Assembly: GCA_963748075.1 (NCBI GenBank)
Contig: CAVVHQ010000018.1
Location: 3,832-67,831 of the forward strand
Length of the DNA stretch: 64,000 nt
DNA from: VRUE01 sp963748075
GTDB taxonomy: Bacteria > Actinomycetota > Thermoleophilia > Solirubrobacterales > 70-9
Direction: 5' to 3'
The position numbers were made by a program, and so were the translations under genes. A model generated the notes under the pieces. It saw nothing but the letters and a program-made list of their open reading frames with translations, searched no databases and was not told the origin of the DNA. Shown here piece after piece: positions 31,867-40,091 of this stretch (positions are counted from its first letter, which is position 1; every line of letters begins with the position of its first letter).

Positions 31867-33180
31867 GTGCCTGACCTCGCCGCGCCGGCGCCGGACCCCG
31901 CCTCGATCTTCCGCGACAGGAAGTTCCTCGCCCTGCTGGTGGTGGCGGCCCTGGTCGGCGTCGTCGCCTCGATCGTCGCCTGGGGCTTCCTCGAGCTCGT
32001 CTACTACCTGCAGCAGTGGGCCTTCACCGATCTCCCGGAAGGCCTCGGATTCGACGGCATGCCCCTTTGGTGGCCCCTCCCCGTGCTGGCGCTCGCCGGC
32101 CTGATCACCGCCTGGGCGATCGAGCGCCTTCCCGGCCAGGGGGGACACGTTCCCGCCGAGGGCCTCGACCCGGACCCCGTCCAGCCGGTCGAGGTCCCGG
32201 GCGTGATCCTGGCGGGCCTCGCCTCGATCGGCCTCGGGACGGTGCTCGGGCCGGAGGCTCCCCTGATCGCGATCGGCAGCGGCCTCGGCATCTTCGTCGC
32301 GCAGCGGCTGCGCGGCGCGGCCACGGCGCAGGTCGGCCAGCTTCTGGCTGCCTCGGCGACCTTCGCCGCCCTCGCCTTCCTCTTCGGCTCGCCGATCGTC
32401 GCCGCGGTGATCCTGATCGAGGCCGCCGGGCTGGGGGGAGAGAAGCTGCCCTTGGTCCTGGTCCCGGGCCTGCTCGCCTCCGGCATCGGATCCCTGGTCT
32501 GGATCGGGATGGGCTCCTGGACGGGCCTCAGCACCGCCGACATCTCGATCAGCCCGCTCGAGCTTGCGTCCTTCCCCAGCCCGACCTTCGTCGACTTCGT
32601 CTGGACCGTCGGGCTGGCCGCCGCGATCGCCGTGGGGATGATCGCGATCTTCCGGCTCGCCGGCGAGGCGCGGCGCCTGCTCGTCAGCCGCTCCTACCTG
32701 CTGCTGCCGGCCGCCGGCCTGCTGGTCGCGGGCCTGGCGATCGCCTTCTCCAAGGCCGCCGACAAAGGCACCGGCGAGGTGCTCTTCTCGGGCCAGGACG
32801 CGCTCGGCCCGCTGGTCGAAGGCGCGGGCGCCTGGTCGCTTGGCGCCCTGGCGCTGCTGATCGGCTTCAAGGGCCTCGCCTACGCGGTGTCGCTGGGAGG
32901 GTTTCGCGGCGGCCCGGTGTTCCCGTCGATGTTCCTCGGCGCCGCCGCGGGGCTGATGGCCGCCCAGCTCCCTGGCTTCTCGACGACCCCGGCCGTGGCA
33001 GTCGGCATCGGCGCCGCGGTGGTCTCGGTGCTCGGCCTGCCGCTGTCGGGCGCCGTGCTCGGCATCGTCCTCACGGCCTCGGCGGGCCCCGCCGTCGCGC
33101 CGCTGGTGATCACCGGGGTCGTGGTCGCCTACCTTGTGAGGATCGCCCTGACGCCTCCGAAGGCCGCGGACCCCGTCTGA
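31867..33180 (+). CDS. CLC-family chloride channel/transporter
   Basis: The product is hydrophobic throughout with the CLC fold. Signature regions are LPGQGGHVPAEGLDPDPVQP (motif GxxxxP region), GLGTVLGPEAPLIAIGSGLG (the ion-binding Glu loop, here GPEAP) and GGFRGGPVFPSMFLGAAAGL in the second half. It could be a Cl-/H+ antiporter or an ion channel. I prefer GTG 31867 because a GGGGCGG site is well spaced from it; TTG 31861 is an alternative. No CBS domains are present. Confidence 0.9.
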   Translation: MPDLAAPAPDPASIFRDRKFLALLVVAALVGVVASIVAWGFLELVYYLQQWAFTDLPEGLGFDGMPLWWPLPVLALAGLITAWAIERLPGQGGHVPAEGLDPDPVQPVEVPGVILAGLASIGLGTVLGPEAPLIAIGSGLGIFVAQRLRGAATAQVGQLLAASATFAALAFLFGSPIVAAVILIEAAGLGGEKLPLVLVPGLLASGIGSLVWIGMGSWTGLSTADISISPLELASFPSPTFVDFVWTVGLAAAIAVGMIAIFRLAGEARRLLVSRSYLLLPAAGLLVAGLAIAFSKAADKGTGEVLFSGQDALGPLVEGAGAWSLGALALLIGFKGLAYAVSLGGFRGGPVFPSMFLGAAAGLMAAQLPGFSTTPAVAVGIGAAVVSVLGLPLSGAVLGIVLTASAGPAVAPLVITGVVVAYLVRIALTPPKAADPV

Positions 33181-33184
33181 GCCG

Positions 33185-34600
33185 ATGCCCGATTCGATCC
33201 AAAGCCATCCGGGATCGCCGGACGAGCGCGCCGCTGCCGGCAAGGCCGCCCGCGCCGCCGCGCCGCGCTCGAGCCACGGCGAATGGGCGCCCGCCGGCGA
33301 TCGCCCGGACCCGGTCGAGCTGCTGGAGCGCCAGGCCGGCTCGCGGGTCGGCCCGCTGGTTCCGCTGCGCTACGGTCGGATGCTGGCCTCGCCCTTCGCC
33401 TTCTACCGCGGCGCGGCGGCGGTGATGGCGGCGGACCTCGACGGCACGCCGCGCTCGGGCCTCGAGACGCAGCTCTGCGGCGATGCCCACCTCTCCAACT
33501 TCGGCGCCTTCGCCTCGCCGGAGCGGCGGCTCGTCTTCGACCTCAACGACTTCGACGAGACCCTGCCCGGGCCGTGGGAGTGGGACGTGAAGCGGCTCGC
33601 CGCCAGCTTCTCGCTGGCCGGCCGCGAGCGCGGCTGCGGCAAGAAGGAGCGGCGTCGCATCGTGCGGGCCGCGGCGCGCGAATACCGCGAGACGATGCGG
33701 CGGCTGGCGGGGATGGGCAACCTCGAGTCCTGGTACCAGGGGCTCGACGCCGACGCGATCGCCGCCCGGTGGGCGGACGCGGCGGGCGGCAGGCAGCGCA
33801 AGGCGTTCAAACGCAATGTCGCCAAGGCGCGCGCCAAGGACAGCAGCCGCGCCTTCGCGAAGCTGGTCGAGGAGGTCGACGGCCAGCCGCGCATCGCCGC
33901 CGACCCGCCGCTGGTCGTGCCGGTCCGCGAGCTGGCCGCGGAGGAAGCGCCGGGGGTGGACGTCAAAGCCCTGGTCCTCGAGGTCCTCTCCGACTACCGC
34001 GACTCGATCGCGGCCGAGCGCCGCGCCGTGGTCGACAGCTACCGCCTCGCCGACGTGGCCTTCAAGGTCGTCGGCGTCGGCAGCGTCGGCACCCGCGCCT
34101 GGATCGCCCTGATGCTGGGCCGGGACCAGGCCGACCCGCTGTTCCTCCAGATCAAGGAGGCGCAGCGCTCGGTGCTGGAGCCGTATGCGGCGCCGAGCCG
34201 CTTCGAGCACCAGGGCGAGCGGGTCGTCCACGGGCAGCGGCTGATGCAGGCGGCGGGCGACGTCCTGCTCGGCTGGGTGCGGGCGAAGGGGGCGGACGGG
34301 AAGCTGCGTGACTTCTACCTGCGCCAGCTCTGGGACTGGAAGGGCTCGGCACGGGTCGAGTCGATGGACGCCCGCGGCCTCACCGTCTACGCCGAGATCT
34401 GCGGCACGACCCTGGCCAACGCCCATGCCCGCGGCGGCGACCGGATCGCGATCGCCGCCTACCTCGGCAAGGGCGACGCCTTCGACCGGGCGATGGCCGA
34501 GTTCGCCGAGGCCTACGCCGACCGCAGCGAAGCGGACTACGCGTCGCTGCGCGACGCGGCCCGCGACGGCCGCGTCGAGGTCGCTGCGGACCCAGGCTGA
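33185..34600 (+). CDS. DUF2252 family protein
   Basis: The 471-residue protein carries the DUF2252 signature: LVPLRYGRMLASPFAFYRGA near the start, LCGDAHLSNFGAFASPERRL, and VFDLNDFDETLPGPWEWDVK. The family shows distant similarity to kinase-like or phosphotransferase folds (the CGDAHxxNFG motif recalls aminoglycoside phosphotransferases), but its substrate is unknown. It starts 4 nt after the CLC stop and is probably in the same transcript. Confidence 0.92.
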   Translation: MPDSIQSHPGSPDERAAAGKAARAAAPRSSHGEWAPAGDRPDPVELLERQAGSRVGPLVPLRYGRMLASPFAFYRGAAAVMAADLDGTPRSGLETQLCGDAHLSNFGAFASPERRLVFDLNDFDETLPGPWEWDVKRLAASFSLAGRERGCGKKERRRIVRAAAREYRETMRRLAGMGNLESWYQGLDADAIAARWADAAGGRQRKAFKRNVAKARAKDSSRAFAKLVEEVDGQPRIAADPPLVVPVRELAAEEAPGVDVKALVLEVLSDYRDSIAAERRAVVDSYRLADVAFKVVGVGSVGTRAWIALMLGRDQADPLFLQIKEAQRSVLEPYAAPSRFEHQGERVVHGQRLMQAAGDVLLGWVRAKGADGKLRDFYLRQLWDWKGSARVESMDARGLTVYAEICGTTLANAHARGGDRIAIAAYLGKGDAFDRAMAEFAEAYADRSEADYASLRDAARDGRVEVAADPG

Positions 34601-34671
34601 GTCGCCTCGGCTTGAGGCTCTGGGTAAGCACCTCTGTAGAGCCAAATCGAATCGGGACGGGCGCTTGGGCG

Positions 34672-34700
34672 TTGCACTGTCCGTACAAAGGTCGTACATT
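34672..34700 (+). promoter_or_regulatory. Promoter of the DUF1778 antitoxin gene
   Basis: TTGCAC (34672-34677) and TACATT (34695-34700) are separated by 17 bp, a good sigma-70-type promoter. CGTACA occurs twice between and over the -10 (34682-34687, 34693-34698), a possible operator. The ATG follows the -10 by only 6 nt, so the mRNA is likely leaderless. Confidence 0.65.
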
Positions 34701-34706
34701 GTGCGC

Positions 34707-34988
34707 ATGGAGCCGACGACGAGCGCGAAGACCCGCCGGGTCGAGGTCCGGATGACCGACGAGGAGCGCGATCTGGAGCAGGCCGCCGCAGCCGCTCGCG
34801 GTCAGACGCTCAGCGAGTTCGTCCGCCAGGCGGCAAGGCGCGAGGCCGAGCAGGTGCTGGCCGAGAGAACCAGCATTGTGCTCAACGCCGAGGAGGCCGA
34901 CCGCTTCCTTGCTGCGCTCGACGACCCCGCGTCCTTCGAGCCCGGCCTCGGCGCTCTCACCGAGCGCCCCAGCGTCCTGGACGGTTGA
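34707..34988 (+). CDS. DUF1778 (TacA-type) antitoxin
   Basis: The 93-residue product has a ribbon-helix-helix DNA-binding start (RRVEVRMTDEERDLEQAAAA, then LSEFVRQAARREAEQVL), followed by an extended tail with IVLNAEEADRFLAALDDP typical of TacA antitoxins that neutralise GNAT acetyltransferase toxins. It overlaps the GNAT gene start (34985) by 4 nt. The antitoxin is intact although the toxin is truncated. Confidence 0.88.
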   Translation: MEPTTSAKTRRVEVRMTDEERDLEQAAAAARGQTLSEFVRQAARREAEQVLAERTSIVLNAEEADRFLAALDDPASFEPGLGALTERPSVLDG

Positions 34989-35216
34989 GTTCCCGCTTCG
35001 GGGCGGTCGAGCCGCTCGGATCGCGCCACCGGGTCGACCACTTCGACTGCGGCCGCGAGCAACTCGACCGCTGGCTGCGCGCCTATGCCGGTCAGGGGCA
35101 GCGCCGCGACACGGCACGCTCGTTCGCCGTCTGTCGCGCCGGCGAGTCCGATGTGGTCGGCTACTGCACGCTCGTCGCCTCCCAAGTCGAGCACGACGAT
35201 GCGACGTGGGCAGGGC
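34985..35216 (+). pseudogene. Truncated GNAT acetyltransferase toxin (TacT-type)
   Basis: The frame begins like TacT toxins: VEPLGSRHRVDHFDCGREQL, DRWLRAYAGQGQRRDTARSF and VVGYCTLVASQVEHDDAT. It then leaves family similarity near 35216, before the acetyl-CoA binding motif. The frame stays open for 600 nt more but runs antisense to another gene and is meaningless. The cofactor-binding half is lost, so acetylation of aminoacyl-tRNA is not expected. From 35217 to 35320 I see no recognisable gene. Confidence 0.75.
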
Positions 35217-35320
35217 GGATTTCCTGGCGCGCATTTGGCTCTCCAGAGCCATTTCAGGTTCTCCCAGTTCTGCGGTTTTCTCTCAATTTGGGCCCCCGAA
35301 TAGGCCCTTGGGATCAGCTC

Positions 35321-35837
35321 TCAGCCCGTGCGGACGACGCCGAAGCGCTGATCGAAGGCGTCCCGGTCCTCGACGGCGACAGCTTGGGCGAAGCGGCTCG
35401 CGGTGACTGTGAAGCGATCGAGGAAGCCGACGCTGCCGAGCAGCACCAAGCCGTCGCTGTGCCAATCCTCGACGAAGCCGATCTTGGCCTGCCACTCCAG
35501 ATGCGCATCCTGCACACCGTCGGCGGGATGCAAGCGCAACGAGACTGTCTTGTAGCGAGCCGTCAGCGTACGGCCCCCGACCGCATGCTGGCTCTCGCCC
35601 TCGTTGTCGGTGAGATCGACATCCAACTCGACGGTGAGCAGATTGCTCGCCAAAACCGCATCCGCCCCCGTGTCGATGAGGCCGGTCAGCTGCGAAGTGC
35701 TCCGCTCGCCGCTCGCTCGCCAGGGAGACCTGCACGAAGGGGCGGAAGACCGGCTCACCAAGCCGAGTCGACTGGGCATCCTCGCGATATGGATAGAGCC
35801 ACGGCAACGGTGGCCGCGGCTCATCCCATTCCGACAT
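35321..35837 (-). pseudogene. Retropepsin-like aspartyl protease-domain protein, frameshifted
   Basis: The start block (ATG 35837) reads SEWDEPRPPLPWLYPYREDA and continues with GEPVFRPFVQVSL. Near 35715 the frame changes, and the second block has LTGLIDTGADAVLASNLLTV, with the catalytic Asp-Thr-Gly, followed by VSLRLHPADGVQDAHLEWQA to the stop at 35321. A repeated GCGAGC tract marks the break. The start overlaps the preceding small gene by 17 nt, so the two formed one unit. Such single-domain aspartic protease-like proteins are of unknown role. Confidence 0.75.
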
Positions 35838-36012
35838 AAAGCGGCTCGTCCGCATACGGGACGCGGCCGTGGACCACGACGTGATCGCGGCCCTTCGCCT
35901 TGCGAAGGACCGCGTGCGGGTCCTTGTCGGCAATGACGACCTTGCCCGTGCGCAGGTCGATTGCCACGTACTGACCCTCGTAGCCTCGGAAGTCGGTGCG
36001 GATCGGCTTCAT
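35821..36012 (-). CDS. Small DUF5678-like protein
   Basis: The 63-residue product contains YEGQYVAIDLRTGKVVIADK followed by DPHAVLRKAKGRDHVVVHGR, a pattern I associate with small DUF5678-type proteins often encoded before aspartyl-protease-like genes. The ATG at 36012 starts the conserved part; a longer upstream frame is not conserved. It overlaps the protease pseudogene. Its function is unknown. Confidence 0.72.
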   Translation of the reverse strand: MKPIRTDFRGYEGQYVAIDLRTGKVVIADKDPHAVLRKAKGRDHVVVHGRVPYADEPLYVGMG

Positions 36013-36106
36013 GCCAGCGGATGGTAGCGCGCGAGTTCCCGGAAAACGCGAGGCGGTAGCGACGACAAGGCAATGCGCATCACCGTCTGCGGTAGGCGCC
36101 CCGACA

Positions 36107-36332
36107 TCATCGGGCCGCCGGTTGGTCCATCGAAAAGGCGGCCTCGACGATCGCGCTCTCGCGCTCACTCGGCGAGTAGTCCGCGTAGATCAGGGCTTGA
36201 TGTCGCGGTGCCCCACCCACTCCTGCAACGTCCGCATCGGCACTCCGGCTGCGGCCATTCTCGTCCCGAAGGTGTGCGGCAGGTCGTGAAGCGGACCTCT
36301 CGCACCCCCGCCGCCTCGATTCCGGGGGCTTT
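36107..36332 (-). pseudogene. C-terminal remnant of a tyrosine-recombinase integrase
   Basis: HDLPHTFGTRMAAAGVPMRT, then LQEWVGHRDIK, are the Arg-box and second-Arg regions of phage-type integrases. After a frameshift near 36190 the catalytic Tyr region IYADYSPSERESAIVEAAFS continues to a stop at 36107. Another shift lies before HDL. The remnant begins within a few bases of the 3' end of tRNA-Leu, as expected for an element integrated at the tRNA. The N-terminal two thirds are gone. Confidence 0.82.
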
Positions 36333-36335
36333 CTA

Positions 36336-36421
36336 TGCGGCTGAATGGAGTCGAACCATCACGCCCCGTGAGGGGCACAAGGCCCTCAACCTTGCGCGTC
36401 TACCAGTTCCGCCACAGCCGC
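36336..36421 (-). tRNA. tRNA-Leu (GAG anticodon)
   Basis: On the minus strand an 86-nt cloverleaf is visible. The acceptor stem is GCGGCTG with CAGCCGC, the D-arm contains AACTGGTAGACGC, the anticodon stem CAAGG/CCTTG encloses TTGAGGG (anticodon GAG), a long class II variable arm carries GCCCCTCACGGGGC, and the T-arm is TGGTTCGACTCCA. No CCA is encoded. It served as the attachment site for the remnant element next to it. Confidence 0.95.
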
Positions 36422-36527
36422 TCGTGGGCGGTCGATTCTAGATGGTCGGCTCCGCTACGGCGTGGGCCGGTCGGTCGCGTGCGGGACGGGGGCTGGCTTG
36501 AATGCGTCCGGAGCACGCGGTAGCCTG

Positions 36528-36541
36528 CGAACACTTGTTCG
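36528..36541. promoter_or_regulatory. SOS box (LexA operator) of lexA
   Basis: CGAACACTTGTTCG is a perfect CGAAC-N4-GTTCG palindrome, the Gram-positive/actinobacterial LexA box, 39 bp before the lexA start. It indicates autoregulation of lexA by DNA damage. Confidence 0.9.
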
Positions 36542-36580
36542 AAGGCTAACGGCGGCTTTGCCGGCGATGAGGAGGATCGG

Positions 36581-37195
36581 GTGGATCTTGACCTGACCAA
36601 GAGGCAGAAGGAGATCTTCGACTTCATCGGTCGCTACGCGGCCAAGACGGGCTACCCGCCGACGGTGCGGGAGATCGGCAAGGCGGTCGGGTTGCATTCG
36701 TCCTCGACCGTGCACACGCACCTCGCCAACCTGGAGAAGATCGGGCTGCTGCGGCGCGACCCGACCAAGCCGCGGGCGATCGAGCTGTTGATCGACCGGG
36801 CCAAGAGGACGATCCTGCCGGGCGAGGGAGGGCTGCCGCTGGTCGGACAGGTCGCCGCGGGCGAGCCGATTCTCGCCGAGGAGAACATCGAGGAGTACAT
36901 CGAGATCCCCGACGTGATCGGCGGCGAGGACGGCGACTACGTCCTGCGGGTGCGCGGCGAAAGCATGAAGGAAGCCGGCATCTTCGAGGGCGACTACGTG
37001 GTCGTCCGCCCGGCCGACGAGGCCTCCGACGGCGAGATCGTCGTCGCCCTGATCGGCGACGAGGCGACCGTGAAGCGCTTCTTCCGCGAGAACGACCACG
37101 TTCGCCTGCAGCCCGAGAACGAGGCGATGGAGCCGATCCGCTCCGCCGAGGCCACGGTGCTTGGCAAGGTGATCGGGGTCGTCCGCAAGGTCTGA
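36581..37195 (+). CDS. lexA: LexA repressor
   Basis: The SOS regulator has a winged helix (residues about 4-65, with GYPPTVREIGKAVGLHSSST) and an S24 self-cleaving domain. The scissile Ala93-Gly94 lies in VGQVAAGEP, the nucleophile Ser128 in VRGESMKEAG and the general base Lys165 in ATVKRFF. The GTG start at 36581 follows a GAGGAGG site. Length (204 residues) is complete. The LexA box upstream shows autoregulation. Confidence 0.96.
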   Translation: MDLDLTKRQKEIFDFIGRYAAKTGYPPTVREIGKAVGLHSSSTVHTHLANLEKIGLLRRDPTKPRAIELLIDRAKRTILPGEGGLPLVGQVAAGEPILAEENIEEYIEIPDVIGGEDGDYVLRVRGESMKEAGIFEGDYVVVRPADEASDGEIVVALIGDEATVKRFFRENDHVRLQPENEAMEPIRSAEATVLGKVIGVVRKV

Positions 37196-37211
37196 CGGGA
37201 CCCGGGCGCCG

Positions 37212-37490
37212 TCAAGGCCACTGGCCCGCCTCGATCAGCTGCTTGTAGCGCCGTTGCCGGCGGCACGCGTCGCGCATCACCAGCGGCAGCAACCGTAAGG
37301 CCAGCCGCGGGAAGAGGTCGAAGAACCGCAGCATCGGCGCGCGCCGGCGGGGCAGCACGAGCAGCGGGCGCGACCGTTCGGTCAGCTTGCCGCCTCGATC
37401 GCGACCTGCTCGGGGGTGAGCAAGTGGCCGGAGATGGAGCTGGCCGCGCCGGGGCTCCGGTGACGACGGCAACTGGCGTCGGCCCCGAGA
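37212..37490 (-). pseudogene. Remnant of a short-chain dehydrogenase/reductase (C-terminal part)
   Basis: Joining two frames gives GHLLTPEQVAIEAA then LTERSRPLLVLPRRRAP, DLFPRLALRLLPLVMRDACR and RQRRYKQLIEAGQWP, a pattern I know from the C-termini of actinobacterial SDR proteins. One base is missing near 37389. Upstream, PVAVVTGA (a Rossmann start) appears in another frame within 100 nt, so most of the gene may have been deleted. Only the tail is convincing. Confidence 0.5.
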
Positions 37491-37539
37491 TATTCGATGC
37501 AATCGCATCGATCGCTACGCCGCGCGGTACCATCGAGTG

Positions 37540-37905
37540 GCGGGCCGAGCGACCGCGGGGGGAGAGAAAACCCCTCGAGGAAAGTCCGGACACCACAGGG
37601 CGAGGGCGGTGGGTAACGCCCACCCGGGGAAACCCGCGGGAAAGTGCCACAGAAACACACGGCCGATGGCGCGGCCACACGTGAGTCGCGTACAGGCAAA
37701 GGTGAAATGGTGCGGTAAGAGCGCACCGGCGTCGCGGCGACGCGGCGGCCAGGCAAACCCCGCCCGGTGCAAGGCCAAGCAGGACCGTCGACCCTGCCCG
37801 GCGAGGTCCAGGTAGGCCGCAGGGCCGTCCAGGCCCCCTCGGGACCCAGGTCCCGCGGAGATAGATGGTCGCTCCCGACAGGATCCGGCTTACAGGCCCG
37901 CTGAG
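37540..37905 (+). ncRNA. rnpB: RNase P RNA (type A)
   Basis: The catalytic RNA of RNase P. Conserved blocks are GAGGAAAGTCCGGACACC near the start, CACAGAAACACACGGCC in the middle, GGTGCGGTAAGAGCGCACCG, and GATGGTCGCTCCCGACAGGA near the 3' end. The terminal helix P1 is formed by GCGGGCC (37540-37546) and GGCCCGC (37897-37903). The following hairpin is its terminator. The ends are set from P1 and may be off by a few bases. Confidence 0.95.
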
Positions 37906-37906
37906 A

Positions 37907-37937
37907 GAAGGGCCCCCAGCCTGGGGGCCCTTCTCAA
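37907..37937 (+). terminator. Terminator hairpin after rnpB
   Basis: GAGAAGGGCCCCCAG pairs perfectly with CTGGGGGCCCTTCTC across a 1-nt centre (effective loop of a few bases). No T-run follows; GC-rich stems without U-tracts are common terminators in actinobacteria. Confidence 0.85.
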
Positions 37938-37980
37938 CTTCGTCACAGAATCCTGTCTTAGCGTTTGCTAACGTGCCGCT

Positions 37981-38110
37981 GACTTCCGCTGAATCTCCGC
38001 CACATACCGCGGGGAGCGGGGGACCCACCGGTTGGGGCGAATCGCCGGCATCTGCCGCGTAGCGCAGCTCTTTCAGCGCGAGCCCGTCAGCTAACCCCGT
38101 AAGCGCCGGA
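37981..38110 (+). promoter_or_regulatory. Cyclic di-AMP riboswitch (ydaO-yuaA type)
   Basis: Conserved features of the class appear in order: GCTGAATCTCCGCCACA, GGGGGACCCACCGGTTGGGG, CGAATCGCCGGC, then CAGCTCTTTC, GAGCCCGTCAGCTAACCCCG and TAAGCG. P1 is closed by TTCCGCT and AGCGCCGGAA. It lies directly before the RlpA-like cell-wall gene; in actinobacteria this riboswitch controls wall hydrolases and is usually an OFF switch when c-di-AMP is high. Confidence 0.92.
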
Positions 38111-38117
38111 AAGAGCG

Positions 38118-38603
38118 ATGAAGGAAGCCAGGAACCGCCTCGAGCGGAAAGATCGACGCTGGATCGCGCTGCTGCTGGTCGCCGCGGCCACGGTGGCCTG
38201 CGCGCCGGGCTTGGCCCAGGGCGACACCGGCGGCGCCTCGACCGTCGCCTCCAGCGGCGCGCAGGAAGGTCGCGGGCTCGCTTTCGCGCCGCTGCGCTCC
38301 GCCGGCGCCACCTGGTACGGCCCCGGCCTCTACGGCAAGCGCACCGCCTGTGGCCAGGTCCTGCGGCCGCGGACGATCGGCGTCGCGCACCGCGACCTGC
38401 CCTGCGGCACCCCGGTCAGGTTCGTCTACCACGGCCGCCAGGTCGTCACCAGGGTGATCGACCGCGGCCCCTACAGTCGCGGCAACGAATGGGACCTGAC
38501 CAACGGCACCCGCCGGGTGCTGCGCTTCGGCGGCTCGGGCCGGATCCGCTACGCGGTCGCCCTGCGCTTCGCGCGCGCCGGCCTCGGCCAGCCGGGCCGG
38601 TAA
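38118..38603 (+). CDS. RlpA-like double-psi beta-barrel secreted protein
   Basis: A signal segment (WIALLLVAAATVACAPGLAQ) precedes a 100-residue double-psi beta-barrel with GATWYGPGLYGKRTACGQVL, TIGVAHRDLPCGTPVRFVYH and VTRVIDRGPYSRGNEWDLTN. The Asp in VIDRGPY and the first His region match the lytic-transglycosylase-like RlpA/expansin active site. It probably acts on peptidoglycan outside the cell. The gene is under the c-di-AMP riboswitch directly upstream, which fits osmotic control of the wall. Confidence 0.9.
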   Translation: MKEARNRLERKDRRWIALLLVAAATVACAPGLAQGDTGGASTVASSGAQEGRGLAFAPLRSAGATWYGPGLYGKRTACGQVLRPRTIGVAHRDLPCGTPVRFVYHGRQVVTRVIDRGPYSRGNEWDLTNGTRRVLRFGGSGRIRYAVALRFARAGLGQPGR

Positions 38604-38666
38604 CGGCCGTCCCGGCGGCTAACCTTCCCCGCTCAGAGGGGGATTACCACCGAGAGGAGCACGGGC

Positions 38667-39398
38667 ATGTCGCAGTCTTCGCAGAGAGCAGCACTCGCTG
38701 AGAGGCGGGCCGCCGCCCTTCGCCGGCCACTGGCGGCGATCGCGCTCGCCGCCTGTCTGGCGCTGCTCGTCCCGCTCGCCGCCGGCGCCGGCGCGGCGAC
38801 CAGCTCGAAGACCACGGTCGTGCTCGGCGCCACCGCCTCGACGCCCGATCCGGCCTGCCCGGAGCTGCCCTGCCAGGCGGTTGGCAGCGTCACCGGCTTC
38901 CAGGTCAGCACCAATCAGTCGCAGCTGCCGTTCAACGTCAAGCGGGCCGGCAGGGTGAAGGCCTGGACGCTGACCCTCTCCCAGCCGACCAACCGGCAGC
39001 GCTCCTTCTTCAACGGCTTCTTCGGCACCCCGCCGGAGGCGCGCCTGGCGATCCTGCGCCGCATCCCCGGCAGCAGCCCGCCCCGCTACGAACTGCGCCG
39101 CCAGAGCCGGCTCCACGTGCTCAGCCCCTACCTGGGGCAGACCGTCAAGTTCGGCGCATCCCTCAAGGTGGAAAAGGGCGACATCGTCGGCCTCACCATC
39201 CCCACCTGGGCGCCCGCCTTCGCCCAGGACCTCTCGGCGCAGAACGCCTGGCGGGCCAGCCGCGAGCCGGGCAAGTGCTCCAACACCACCGACGTCCGCC
39301 AGGGCCATCCCCAGCAGAAGGTCGGCAGGCGCGCCGTCTACGCCTGCCGCTACAGCACCGCGCGCCTCCTCTACACGGCAACCGTCGTCGAGGGCTGA
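38667..39398 (+). CDS. Secreted hypothetical protein
   Basis: The 243-residue product has a basic start and a long hydrophobic signal (AAIALAACLALLVPLAAGAG, cleavage near AAT-SS). The mature part is soluble with predicted beta-structure (PFNVKRAGRVKAWTLTLSQP, LGQTVKFGASLKVEKGDIVG) and conserved-looking cysteine pairs (CPELPC, and one each near CSNTT and YACRY). It resembles secreted proteins I associate with deep-branching actinobacteria but has no named domain I can assign. The start ATG follows GAGAGGAGC. Confidence 0.8.
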   Translation: MSQSSQRAALAERRAAALRRPLAAIALAACLALLVPLAAGAGAATSSKTTVVLGATASTPDPACPELPCQAVGSVTGFQVSTNQSQLPFNVKRAGRVKAWTLTLSQPTNRQRSFFNGFFGTPPEARLAILRRIPGSSPPRYELRRQSRLHVLSPYLGQTVKFGASLKVEKGDIVGLTIPTWAPAFAQDLSAQNAWRASREPGKCSNTTDVRQGHPQQKVGRRAVYACRYSTARLLYTATVVEG

Positions 39399-39440
39399 CC
39401 GGCCACGTAGCGGTAGAGGGTGCAGTCACCCCTCTATCGC

Positions 39441-40010
39441 CTACGCCGCCGAGGGCAGGACTTTCGGCGTCGCCTGGTCTTTGGGCAGGGCCGCCGCGCT
39501 CGCGATCAGGCTCTGGAACTCGTTCAGCGCCAGGTTCGCGAGCGCCTCGAGCAGCTCCTCGTCGGTCCAGCCGATCTCCCGCGCTTCCTCGTGGAGGTGG
39601 TGGGGGGGATAGCCGTCGCCGGCTTCGAGGGTCGCCCGCAGGTAGGCGAGCAGCGCCGCCTCCTTGGTGTCGCCGGAGCTGAAGCCGCGTGCCCGCGAGA
39701 CCTCGTCGAGGCCCAGCCCGGCCCGCCGCGCCGACTTGGCGTGCTGGGCGATGCTGTAGTCGTCGTTGCGGTACTCGGCGACCGCCAGGGCGATCCGCTC
39801 GCGGGTCGCCTGCGGCAGGACGCCGCCCCGCAGCTCCGAGCGCATCCGCGTGTAGGCCCGCAGCACGGCGGGCGCTCCGGCGAGGACGCCGACGAACTTG
39901 GTCACCGCGCCGCCGGCCGCCTGGACGCTCTTGATCAGGGGAGCGCTCTCGTCAGGAGCCGTCAACTCGTCGTGGATCTGAAATCTGCTTACTGCTGTTT
40001 TTACGGTCAC
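39441..40010 (-). CDS. Carboxymuconolactone decarboxylase/AhpD-like protein lacking the redox cysteines
   Basis: The helical CMD/AhpD fold is suggested by LRGGVLPQATRERIALAVAE, RNDDYSIAQHAKSARRAGLG and WTDEELLEALANLALNEFQS. Peroxidase members carry CxxC in the middle segment before the His; here the positions read DDYSIAQH, so a thiol peroxidase role is unlikely and a decarboxylase-like or structural role remains. It starts at GTG 40010 with GGAAGACGAA ahead. Divergent from glnA across a spacer holding an 8-bp palindrome. Confidence 0.78.
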   Translation of the reverse strand: MTVKTAVSRFQIHDELTAPDESAPLIKSVQAAGGAVTKFVGVLAGAPAVLRAYTRMRSELRGGVLPQATRERIALAVAEYRNDDYSIAQHAKSARRAGLGLDEVSRARGFSSGDTKEAALLAYLRATLEAGDGYPPHHLHEEAREIGWTDEELLEALANLALNEFQSLIASAAALPKDQATPKVLPSAA

Positions 40011-40091
40011 TTCGTCTTCCGCCTTTGGCTCCGATTCCGGGGATTCCGCTTCACAGAGCCTTTACGTCGCCTTTACTTTACTTTGAGCCAC

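Noticed and set aside
35235..35250. Palindrome TGGCTCTCCAGAGCCA beyond the truncated GNAT toxin
   Set aside because: It is short and isolated with no gene start nearby; probably chance or decayed DNA.
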